Of a stretch of 44,786 nucleotides of DNA, positions 7,272 to 16,592 are shown in pieces. The notes under the pieces are model-generated. The model had not been told where the DNA came from. It made no database searches and saw only the letters and a list, made by a program, of their open reading frames with translations. The stretch covers positions 672,282 to 717,067 of the forward strand of contig MNCI01014538.1 of NCBI GenBank assembly GCA_015680685.1, written 5' to 3'. Both the position numbers and the translations under genes were made by a program. How positions within the stretch are numbered: position 1 is the first letter of the stretch; the number at the start of each line of letters is the position of its first letter. The stretch comes from Gnetum montanum (Eukaryota; Streptophyta; Gnetopsida; Gnetales; Gnetaceae).

Positions 7272-8520
7272 TGGTGGCCATCTCCCCCACGACTCAGGTG
7301 GTAGGAGGCAATCTGAAATAGGGAGCAAGGTTGTCCACCAACAGAGGTAGAATTGGTACTGGATGTCCTAGGCTCATGGAAAGGTTTGGTTTGTTGGACA
7401 TTAACCAATAGTTTCTTGTCCAAGCTCTTAGGTTTGTAAATCATCATGGCCCCCGAAAGAAAAGTTGCATGAATGATATAAGGTCCTTCTCATAGCGTTT
7501 GAAATTTAGTTCGTTGTGGCACATGTGTGGGATTCCAGTAGAGAACCTTATCTCCTGATTGATATTTAACTTTCCTAATCCTTAGGTCATGACGTTGTTT
7601 ATTACAAGCCTTTTGTAATTTATTAGATAACAGGGTGACTAGTCGATTCTCATCTAGCAAGTTAAGGTTCATTAGCCATTTTTCTTATGCTAGATCAAGG
7701 TCAAGGTTGAGATCACATGTCATGGATAGTGTATGGAGTTTTGCTTAAATAGGGAGCATTGGAAGTTTACCATACACTAACTCATAGGAAGAGTAGTCTA
7801 TAGGGAGTTTCCATGTGGATCGGTATGCCCAAAGAGCATTGTTCAGTTTAGTGCTCCAATCTCTCCTATACTTGCTAATAGTTCTTGTCAATATCTTTGT
7901 AATCTCCCTATTGGTGACCTCAGCTTGACCATTTTCTTGAAGGTGGTATGGTGTAGTCAATTTGTGCTCAACCCCTAAGCATTGCATTAATTTCTGAAAA
8001 GTCGCACCTGTGAAGTGTGTACCATTGTCTGAAATAAGTGCATGCGACACGCCAAACCTATTTACAACTTGTTGTTGAACAAATCCTACAGCTATAAATG
8101 ATGTACAATCCTTAATGGTGGCTGCTTCTGCCCCATTTTGTGAAGTAGTCAATGGTAACATTAATGTAGGCTTTTCCATTAGACATTGGTGTAATAGACC
8201 ACATAAAAGCAATTCCCCAAATATCGAAGGGTTCTAAAGGTTAAATCCATTGTTGTGGACCCTCCATTCTAGTAGTTATTCCCCCATCATGTTGACATCA
8301 CTCACAAGATTGGACAAAATGATGGGCATCCCGAAACAATGTAGGCCAATAATATCCTACAAGCAAGATTTTAATGGTTGTTCGTCTTCCAACATAATGA
8401 CCCCCACAAGGACCTTCATGCGTGTCTTGAAGAACTCTTAATTGATCCACCTTGGGAACACACCATCAGACCAAGCCATTGGGACATACTTTATAAAGTT
8501 TCCCATTGTTGTCCATAAAA
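7272..8520 (-). pseudogene. Integrase of E3, frameshifted
   Basis: Integrase inserts the cDNA into the host genome. The longest open piece is 7745-8212 (155 codons), holding the catalytic second Asp (ISDNGTHFTG) and Glu (ENGQAEVTN). The first catalytic Asp is lost: the motif reads GIAFM where E4 and E5 have GIDFM. A frameshift near 8130-8160 separates the first part of the core from the rest. The HHCC zinc-finger part lies at about 8330-8500 with stops. The C-terminal part (GDKVLYWNPTHVPQ, 7490-7560) runs to about 7272. Confidence 0.88.
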
Positions 8521-9115
8521 TACTTGGCTCAATGAAGAAACTATTGTTTCTTTTTAATGTCTAAGCCTTGTGGTGTTTGTTGTGTAAGAAGATAGGTGAG
8601 AATACTACTATACCAGTTTTTCTTCATGGTTAATTGATTAGTTACTACACCTGCAAAGAGGAGTTCATCAGGGAAATGATCAGAGAGTGGATATTCATCC
8701 TCTTTGTTCTCCAATCGCAACTGAGATAAATGATCAGCAACTACATTCTTGGTGCTTTTACAATCAATCATTGTAAGATCGAGCTCTTGTAAAATTATGA
8801 GCCATCATAATTCATTAGGAACCTTATTGCACTATGATCCGTGTGCACGAATACCTTATAGCCCAATACATAGTACCTAAATTTTTCTTGTGTAAACACT
8901 ACAACCATTAACTCTTTCTCTATTGTAGTGTAGTTAAGTTGTGCACCAACAATACTCCTACTTGCACAGTGAATGTAATAAAGGTGTTTTTGGCCATATA
9001 AGTATGTAAGTACGACTCCTAAAGCATAGTTGGACATGTCAATCATTATGTGGAATGATCTGTACCAGTCAGGACCTTGTAGAATGGGTGTTTCTATGAG
9101 CTTTTATTTTAAACT
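8521..9115 (-). pseudogene. RNase H of E3
   Basis: This domain removes the RNA strand during reverse transcription. The open piece 8795-9046 has YALGVVLTYL, the Glu motif EKELMVVVF and the Asp motif HTDHSAIRF. The first Asp region reads MIDMSNYALG, so the usual TDAS-type start is altered. Just after FLMN about 27 bp are missing compared with E5, shifting the frame. The connection to integrase continues as KNVVADHLSQL (8541-8771). Confidence 0.87.
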
Positions 9116-9985
9116 TTAGAAAGCTAGTTCGCATTCCCTGGTCCATTCGAAAGGTATGTCCTTTTTCATTAGTTCAACCAATGGTTTTGCAGCCTTTGAA
9201 AAGTTCTCAATAAATCTTCTATAGTAGCTAGTGTATCCAAGGAATGACCAGATATCTTTTACAATTTTAGGTTGCTGAGTGATTCCTTGGATGATTTTAA
9301 TCTTTTCGAGGTCTACCTCTATCGCTATTTGTGAAATCTTATGCCCTAATACAACACCTTCTTGGACCATTAAATAGCTTTTTTGCCAATTGAGCCTTAA
9401 GTTGGTTTCTACACACTACTTTTGTACTTTCTCTAACTAGTCCAAGGCTTAATCAAAGTTCACTCTATAAGTGGAGAAGTCATCCATGAAGACTTCCACA
9501 CCATTTCCTATCTACTACTGGAATATGCTTAGAACTAATCATTGAAATGTTACAAGGGCATTGCACAAGCCAAACGGCATTTATTTGTATGCAAATGTTC
9601 CCCAAGGACTAGTGAACATAGTCTTGGCTTGGTCTTCTGGGGCTATTTGAATTTGGTTGTACCCACTATACCCATCCAGAAAACTATAGTAGCGATGCCC
9701 TGCAATGGTGTCTAAGACATGGTCGACGAATGGTAATGGAAAGTGGTCCTTAAAGGTTGCCATATTCAATAGTCTAAAATCTATACACACCCTCCATTTA
9801 CCTCCCTTCTTAGGCATAATAACTAAGGAACTAGCCCATTCACTATTAGCAATGGGGTATATGAACCTAGCTTTTAGAAGTTATTCAATTTCTTCCTTAA
9901 CCACTTGCTTAAGCTTTGGGTTAAGTCATCTTTGCAATTGTCATCGAGGCTTCATGGAGGGATCAGTGTAAATTCCATGTTGACA
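9116..9985 (-). pseudogene. Reverse transcriptase of E3
   Basis: RT copies the element RNA into DNA. The minus-strand frame shows MPKKGGKWRVCIDFRLLN, KDHFPLPFVDHVLD, FLDGYSGYNQI and the intact catalytic box FMDD at 9479-9490 (VFMDDFS). The thumb part is open at 9116-9370 (GVVLGHKIS, FLGYTSYYRRFIENFSK). Stops between 9380 and 9580 break the palm; several are at Gln or Trp codons. This is the only RT here with both catalytic Asp residues in a well-preserved box next to long open stretches. Confidence 0.92.
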
Positions 9986-11130
9986 TATCCTAGGATCTAT
10001 TCTGGTTAATTCGAGATATGACCAAGTGAAGGCTTTTGACCATTTATTTATCACTTTCAAAAGTCTCTCTTTTTGTTGAGAAGCAATCCTAGTGTTAATA
10101 ATTATCAATTTTCCATTCTTGAGAAATGTGTATTCCATACCGATGGACAATGGTTTTAACTCAAGGGGCTCCTGCTTAAACTTATCAAGGATTTCCAACT
10201 TCCCCTAGTTGATATTTTCAATGTCAAGACTTGGAAGTTGGTGATGGGCTTGCTCTAATGTGTCTATGCTATTGATGTAAGTGCAACTCAAACCCTCGGT
10301 TGGTTCCATGCATATAGTTGAACTACTCTCTTGATTAGCTGTCAGCCACTGGGTGCCTTCTTGTCATGTGGATGCTGCATATAGGCATCTTTGTCTATTA
10401 GTCACTTGTGCACACTAATTACATGTAGCCAATGTTAAACATTGTACAAACCATGACTTCTACACACCATTACACCTTGTGTCACTGTATGCGATGCATG
10501 GAACTTTCTTCTTCTTGATCTTTCCAAATGTATTTTCCTTTTATATTTCTAGGGAAAGATTGTGAATTCCTAGGTGCATGTCAATTGTGCTTAGCCATGC
10601 TCTTCCCATTATGATTGGGAAGTTCCTCTTACTGTTGTTCACTTGAATCACTAGGAAGTCAGCTGGATACGACCATCCACAAATAGTGGTGACAATGTCC
10701 TCCACTAGTCCTAATGGGATAGTGATGGACTGGTTAGCCAACTCTAAATGAATGTTACTCTTTTTTAATGGAGGTAGGTTCTAGGCTTTTTACATTTTTT
10801 GAGAGATTAAGTTCACACCGGAACCTGAATCAAAAAGAGATTTGCATGGTTTGTTCCTAACGATCTATAGATATATAAGAGGACTTCTAGGATCAGAGAA
10901 TTTCCTAGGAAGTTGGCTAGCTTTTATCCAATCAGTGACAACATGAGTTAACATGACCATATGCATTGTATGTGGCCTTTGAATTGAAGGGAGTTCTGAA
11001 CTTTCGATTGGTGATGAGGTGTTTGAAGAATTAGCTGCTTGTGACTGTAAGGACTTGGTTGGACTGTTGGTTCTAAAGAAAGGTCTCTTCTTTATGTGAT
11101 TTTTTAGACCAACAGTAGGGTGAGAATTAG
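9986..11130 (-). pseudogene. Protease and protease-RT spacer of E3
   Basis: An aspartic protease cleaves the polyprotein. The active-site motif reads SLFDSGSGVNLIS (near 10810-10850) where E5 has LLDLGSSVNLIS, so the Asp is kept. Downstream, an open piece (10541-10741) reads GLVEDIVTTICGW and IIMGRAWLS. The spacer to RT includes EILDKFKQEPLELKPL (9941-10198). A few stops interrupt the frame. Confidence 0.82.
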
Positions 11131-12155
11131 CAACCCTTGTAGCTTTGCGTTGCTGTGGCTAGGAAGGGAGCTCATCCTACATGGCTGGAGCAAGTGTTAA
11201 TGGAGTTAAGGGTGGAAGATATGTAGCTGGAAGAGAAGGATGGTATGTTTGTGGAACATCACCCCTAGGAGAAGGAGTCTTATAATACTCATGTGTTTGG
11301 TAGTGAGGTTGAGGGGTGATGTGACTAGTAGAGTCACGTGGAGAGATTGGCTACTGCACGTAATATCCATATGGGTCAAGTTGACGATAAGGATACTGTT
11401 GCCATGGTGGTGGCATTCCCCATGATTGTGGGTGATGCCACTATCGATACTGCTCAATTGGTTATGGTGGAGTTCCACTTGGATAATACATTAAGGGTTG
11501 GTGAAACTATCTTGGGTTACCTTTGGAATAAGGTAACCTTTGGGGTGTTTTCCTTTTATTCAATTGTGGGTTAAGTGCATACACCCCATACTCCTACAGA
11601 TGTGAGATTGCAGAGCAACATCCCTTAGGATGGTCATATTGGCATATCTCACATCCACTATCATTGTCTATATCCAATTCCACAACCTCTTAGATGATGG
11701 CAACTTTGCCCTTAACCTTGTTGCATGCATATTCTACTTCTCTCTTTCTTTCTCTCTTCCCATTCACTACCTTGCTCTCTAAACTCCTCTACTATTTTCA
11801 GAATAGTTTGAAATCTATTATCTAGGGAGTCCCACATTTGGTCTACCTTTGCTGAGACTTCCAATGCCAACTTTTGAATAGGCAAAGTTTTCCTATTCAC
11901 CATCTTTTTGAGTGGTGACTCTTCTTCATCCTCACAAAATATTACTCCCTTCTTTTGGAGGGAAGGATCTCTGTTATATTCCTCCACACTCTCTCTTTTC
12001 TTTAGCTCACCTTCCTCTTTAGCAACTTGCTCCAATAATCTTTGTACTTGATGGGTCCTAAGCTCAAATAGCCTTCCTTAGGTATATGTCCCAAGGGTTT
12101 TTCGTGTTTCATGCCTAAGCCTATCTACGAGATGGCGTAGTTGATCCCTCTGCAT
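11131..12155 (-). pseudogene. Gag C-terminal part of E3 with zinc knuckle and P/Y/Q-rich linker
   Basis: Gag forms the particle and binds RNA. The frame runs from QRDQLRHLVDRLRHE (at 12155) through VAKEEGELKKRESVEEY (open at 11712-12035) to the knuckle CEICQYDHPKGCC (about 11605-11645), a CX2CX3HX3C pattern one residue shorter in two gaps than the usual CX2CX4HX4C. After the knuckle comes a Pro, Tyr, Gln and Trp-rich linker (WGMPPPWQQYPYRQ, about 11370-11420) leading to protease. The capsid N-terminal half is missing at the E4 junction. Confidence 0.85.
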
Positions 12156-12480
12156 TTCATAGTGCAATCTAATTCCTCATGAATAAGCCAATGGTAAGCC
12201 CTCGTATCATACAATGGCTTGTAATCTTACAAGAGTTTGATTTAGCGATGATCGATCGCAAAGGCACTGAGAATGTAGTTGCTGATCATTTATCTTGGTT
12301 GTGATGGGACAACAAAGAGAATGAGTATCCAATTTCTGATCATTTCCCTGATGAATTCCTCTTTACTAGTGTAGTGAATAATCAATCACCCATAGAGACA
12401 AACTGGTACAATAGCATTCTTATCTATCTCCTCACCCAACAAACACCACAAGAGTTAAACCTTAAGAAGAAACAACAGTT
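12156..12480 (+). pseudogene. RNase H C-terminal remnant of E4
   Basis: After the junction the frame reads DLAMIDRKGTENVVADHLSW (near 12236-12295), followed by the spacer DEFLFTSVVNNQS and NSILIYLLTQQTPQE. It matches E5 at 21310-21540. A TGA after SWL is one of several stops. The catalytic residues of RNase H are upstream of the break and lost. Confidence 0.85.
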
Positions 12481-13699
12481 TCTTCACTGAGCCAAGTACT
12501 TTATGGAGATCAATGGGCAACTTTACAAAGTGTGTCCCGATGGCTTGGTTCGATGGTGTGTTCCCAATATAAATCAACTGTAAGTTCTCTAAGATGCTCA
12601 TGAGGGTCCTTGTGGGGGTCATTACATTGGGAGATGAACAACCATCAAGATCCTACTTGCAGGATATTATTGGCCTACATTATTTTGGGATGCCCATTGT
12701 TTCATCCAATCTTGTGAGCGCTGTCAACGTGATGGGGGAATAACTGTTAGAATGGAGGATCTACAATAATGGATTCAACCGTTCAAACCCTTTGACATTT
12801 GGGGAATTGATTTCATGGGGCTGATTACACCAATGTCCAATGGAAAAGCTTATATTATTGTTGTCGTTGATTACCTAACAAAATGGGTCAAAGCAGTTGT
12901 TGTTAAAGATTGTACATCATCTACAGCTGCATGATTTGTTCAACAACAAATCATAAATAGGTTTGGTGTGTGGAATGCACTTATTTCAAACAGTGGTACA
13001 CACTTCATAGGTGCAACTTTTTGGAAATTAATGCAATGCTTAGGGGTTGAGCATAAATTGACTACACCATACCACCCCCAAGCAAACGGTTAAGCAAAAG
13101 TCACCAACAAGGAGATTACAAAGATATTACCAAGGACCATTAGCAAGTTTAGGTGAGACTAGAGCACTAAATTAAATGATGCTCTGTGGGCATCCACATG
13201 GAAACTCCCTACAGGCTACTCTCCCTATGAGTTAGTGTACGGTAAATTACCAATGCTTCACATTCAAGCTGAGCTCCATACACTATCCATGGTATGTAAC
13301 CTCAACCTTGACCTTGATCTAGCACAGAAACAACAGTTAGTAACCCTTAACTTGCTAGATGAAAACTAATTAGCTACCCTGTCATCTAATGAATTGCACA
13401 AGGCCTTTAATAAACAACATCATGACCTAAGAATTAGAAAAGTTAAATATCAGCCAAGAGATAAGCTTTTCTACTGGAATCCCACACATGTGCCATAACA
13501 TACTAAATTTCAAACACTGTGCGAAGGACCTTATATTATTTATGCAACTTTTCCTTCAGGGGCCATGACAATATACAAACCTGAGAGCCCCAACAAGAAA
13601 TTGTTGGTCAACGTACAACAAACCAAACCTTTCCATGAGCTTAGGACAGCCAATACACATGCTACCTCTGTTGATGGACAACCTTGCTCACTATTTTAG
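12481..13699 (+). pseudogene. Integrase of E4, inactivated
   Basis: The HHCC finger (His pair near 12600, CERCQ near 12714-12728), catalytic core and C-terminus are present in order. The first Asp is kept (GIDFMGL), the second is changed (ISNSGTHF) and the catalytic Glu codon is AAA at 13097-13099. Stops at 12488, 12767, 12932 and 13160 have identical counterparts in E5. The C-terminus reads TQHxT-like sequence with PTHVP near 13480 and ends PCSLF followed by TAG. Confidence 0.88.
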
Positions 13700-13780
13700 A
13701 TCTCCTCCTTCCAACTTAGTCATGGGGGAGATGGCTACCTATGCTAACCATTCTAGGCTCTCAGTCTTTTTGAATTTTTT

Positions 13781-13826
13781 TTTTACACATTTTTGTTTCA
13801 CACATTTTTGTTTTACACATTTTTCC
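13781..13826 (+). repeat. Short T-rich tandem repeat
   Basis: Three copies of a 15-16 bp unit related to TTTTACACATTTTTG occur just after the integrase end. Related repeats occur at the same place in E5 (22868-22912) and, on the minus strand, in E1, E3 and E7. Tracts like this produce Phe-rich chance reading frames. Confidence 0.8.
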
Positions 13827-14349
13827 AACTTTTCTTATTTTTGTTTTACATCATCATTCATATTTTTACTATTTTTTTGATTGCTTGATTTACTTTTATT
13901 CATCATCTAATAAGTAATTATGATGGTAGATTCAATTATATCATATTGATTGCTAATGTTTGGGTTTTACCTTTGAATTATGATACTAATATTAAGGTAT
14001 GGTTTCTTTGGTAAAACATGCAATGAGTCCATGATGTCCACTCATTCATACAACTCTATGATCTCCTTTGGCTTGGAACTCTAAAGTCCTCTTTTTCTAA
14101 GTAAATTTATTAATGAATTCGTGGCTGGGTACTTTTCAAACCAAGGAAAGGCTCAAAGGATGAAAAAGGTATGACTTCAAAGGGATTCAATGCATTTGTG
14201 CTAGCCATTCTCTTGGGTGCTTGGATGCCTTTTTCTTGGGTTTTTCACCATTATGACATTGTTCAAATATGAGGAAGCTAAGTGAATAAAAATAAGTCTT
14301 TGCATGGTGTGGTTCTCATGCATAAACATCAAAAAAACAAAAAAAGGAA

Positions 14350-14950
14350 AAAAAAGGAGAGAAAAAGGTGAGAATTCAAAGCACACCCCTTAGACATAAT
14401 AAAGTAATGTGGGCTACAAGCACTGGTTATGGCACTGAAAAGACATGTTACCCATGCCTGAAGGTTCCCTCTAACTAAGGCCCTTTCTTGCTTCCTACTT
14501 CTCCATCTCACTCTCCTTGGGATGGTGGTCACTCTTTGTGGAAGCATTCTTGTTACCTCAAGAGGATGGATTGGCCAAGTGTATTGATGCGAGGTCACTA
14601 AATGTGGTTGNNNNNNNNNNNNNNNNNNNNNTTCTTCTTTGGTGAATTCTTGTGGGTAAGTTTTTAACTCTTGCTTCCAAATGAGATTCCTAGAGCCTAC
14701 GGACTCTTTGGTTTGTGGGTTTGTCAAGGCATAAAGGGCATGAGCCTGCTTTGGAGAGGACCCACTGGCATTCCTTTTTGGTGCAATTGTTAAGTTCCTT
14801 TCCTTAAACATTTCCTGCAAGCAATCATCTCTTGTTTCATCCCCATCCATGACATCCATTTTATTGGCATTGTCGTTGTTATTTTTTCCCATCTTTCTTG
14901 TTCCTCATATTTTTCCATCTTACAGCTACTGGAGCTTCACTCTTAGTCAT
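14350..14950 (-). pseudogene. Antisense ORF (aORF) of E4, interrupted by an assembly gap
   Basis: This is the most open copy of the first half. The ATG is at 14950 (MTKSEAPVAVRWKN). One extra A in an A-run near 14881 shifts the frame. The frame is then open through KMDVMDGDETRDD, APKRNASGSSPKQAHAL and TYPQEFTKEE to the gap, and open again after it (QPHLVTSHQYTWPIHPL, RALVRGNLQAWVTCL). No stop occurs in the first half after the A-run. E5 and E3 have a stop where E4 has TGC (residue about 43), so it is unclear whether the stop or the open codon is ancestral. No domain is recognised. Confidence 0.45.
14611..14631. other. Assembly gap (21 N)
   Basis: Twenty-one undetermined bases. The flanks match E5 at 23686 and about 23862, which are some 175 bp apart, so the gap length is probably nominal and about 175 bp are missing here. 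Confidence 0.97.
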
Positions 14951-15369
14951 GGGGGCCCTAGCAAAAATCTTTTAATTTTTTCCATTTTACTAATTGCCTA
15001 ACCACTACACCTTAGGTAGTTGCCAGTGATAAATCTCCAAACTAGTTTCTTCCATAACCACAACTCAGCCAATGCACTTCATATTAGCACAAGGTATCAA
15101 CTGCATTGTGGATTATCTATCCTTGCTCATTTGTGACTATGTTGTGTGTGTAGATGGTCATCATACAAATAATGGATGGGGCTTAGAGGAAGCACTCAAG
15201 ATGCATCGAAACTAGAGCATTTACGAAATAAGCAGGTTTGGTGGCATGGCTATGAATAAATAATAGAAGGCGCAATCTCAGCATTGGCGGCAACATGCTC
15301 CATCTTCTTGCTCTCTCTCTTTTTCTCTTCAAGCTGCCAAATAAAGGCTTGGATGTCATTTATGTACGA

Positions 15370-15395
15370 GTGTTCACCACAATGGTCATGAACAC
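15370..15395 (+). repeat. 26-bp inverted repeat, 3' region of E4
   Basis: GTGTTCAC and ATGAACAC; seven outer pairs are intact. The total length is again 26 bp, at the same distance from the PPT as in E3 and E5. Confidence 0.78.
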
Positions 15396-15534
15396 TAATG
15401 TTGTAATATGCTTATTGATCCGTTCACTGGCCACGTTGAGTCTATCATCCCATTCCACTGTTAGTTGTCAATTAGTCAACAATCCCATACCTTCCCAATA
15501 TTTTGTAAGGAACTTGAGGACAAGCTTTCATTTA

Positions 15535-15546
15535 GTCATGAGGGTA
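15535..15546 (+). other. Polypurine tract of E4
   Basis: TCATGAGGGTA directly precedes the LTR start TGATGAG at 15547. One G of the run is changed to A relative to E5. Confidence 0.75.
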
Positions 15547-16456
15547 TGATGAGAGTGGTTACACTAGCAGTTATTCTAATTATTAGACAAGTTACTTTAG
15601 CGGTTTATTCTAATTATTAGAGTAGTTACTCTAGCGGTTTATTCTAATTATTAGAGTAGTTACTCTAATTATTAGAGTAGTTGCTCCTAAGCCTATAAAT
15701 ACAATGCCCAGGTGCACAATTAGGAGAGAAGTATTTTAGCAATCAAGTAGCAAAACTCTTGTAGTCTGTTTGAAAGTTAGAGTATTTTCCAAGTGCTCAT
15801 AGTAGGAGGTCGAAGTGTGGACAGATCTTTATTCGAGCATAGTGTACCTAAGCAAACCTTGTGTATGGCAATAAAGATGAGCACTTTGATTCATCCTTGT
15901 AGCACTTGAGATTTGTTTTCTTACACATATATTTTATTTTATTTTCTTATGCATTTATTTTATTTTATGCACTTTACATTTCTATTATCAGCATAATAAT
16001 TCATTTTGATCAATTCAAAAAATCATTAAATTACACTCAATACAATCACTTCGAGCATGTGTGTAACACTTGGTAACCTAGTAATGATTAGTGTTTGGTA
16101 ATCCCAATAATGTTGCACTAGTTCAAGATGTGTACGGAAAGTGAGAATGGATACTGATGTTAGGATTAGTTGAAGCCTAGTTAATCAGTAGTTAAGTTAA
16201 ATTAGTCACTTAGTTATCTCTCTCCTTCCTTATTAGCAGTATGACATAAAAACATAAAAGCCATAAAAATCATATGCCTCAAGCTTACTTAACCATACAA
16301 TCGTGACATAAAGGTAAGCTTGGGAAGACAATGATCAACCAACCCATCCTTGTTCCACAAAGGTGCATAGGTACTTATTCCTTAGAATTCGACCAAATTA
16401 TGCATGAAATGCTCGTATTCGTATGGTTAAGCATAGGGGTACCTCGTAGCTCATCA
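15547..16456 (+). repeat. LTR shared by E4 (3') and E5 (5'), family B
   Basis: The 910-bp LTR runs from TGATGAG to CTCATCA. U3 consists largely of a 34-bp tandem repeat (15556-15690, about 2 full and 2 partial units with the core TTCTAATTATTAGAG). The TATA box TATAAATA is at 15694-15701 and an AATAAA signal near 15871. Family B differs from A in U3 and early U5 but shares R and late U5. Confidence 0.93.
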
Positions 16457-16475
16457 TTGGCACCATTGCTAGGGA
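16457..16475 (+). other. Primer-binding site of E5, tRNA-Asp type
   Basis: TTGGCACCATTGCTAGGGA follows the LTR end directly. It differs from the plant tRNA-Asp complement at the CpG positions and one further C. Confidence 0.85.
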
Positions 16476-16592
16476 CTTAGTTATTTGTGCACTAACTAGA
16501 ACATAGGAAATCATTCACATCGTTGGAACGAACCCTTAGGGTTGATTGAGAAAATAATAAACAAGAATACATTGCACACTAAATAGACAAGT
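16476..16592 (+). other. 5' leader of E5
   Basis: A non-coding leader of 117 bp between PBS and the gag ATG. It matches the leader of E2 (3896-4019). No tRNA or riboswitch-like structure is obvious. Confidence 0.75.

Larger units (their letters stand above)
5099..12155 (-). mobile_element. E3: Athila-like Ty3/gypsy element, minus strand, 5' end lost
   Basis: Read from right to left it holds the end of gag, protease, RT, RNase H, integrase, an aORF-bearing 3' region, PPT and a truncated LTR. Open stretches are longer than in E5 or E6 (for example 155 codons in integrase), so it looks somewhat less decayed. The 5' LTR, PBS and first two thirds of gag are missing. At about 12155 the gag frame (QRDQLRHLVDRL) stops and a plus-strand RNase H sequence of E4 begins. 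Confidence 0.92.
13700..15546 (+). other. 3' non-pol region of E4
   Basis: This is the family B version of the roughly 2 kb stretch between integrase and PPT. It holds a T-rich tandem repeat (13781-13826), the decayed short sense frame (about 13980-14170), the antisense frame (14350-14950), the assembly gap (14611-14631), the inverted repeat (15370-15395) and the PPT (15535-15546). Confidence 0.78.
12156..16456 (+). mobile_element. E4: 3' half of a family B element, in tandem with E5
   Basis: It starts abruptly in RNase H (matching E5 from about 21230) and runs through integrase, 3' region and PPT to the LTR 15547-16456. That LTR is followed directly by the PBS of E5, so E4 and E5 share it. 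E4 aligns closely with the matching part of E5, including shared stop codons. gag, protease, RT and the 5' LTR are missing. Confidence 0.9.

Noticed and set aside
11240-11574. Plus-strand frames opposite E3 gag linker
   Set aside because: The opposite strand carries the linker and knuckle that are also present in E5 and E7.
15556-15690. CRISPR-like array in the LTR
   Set aside because: The 34-bp units are direct head-to-tail copies without unique spacers, inside U3 of a plant LTR.
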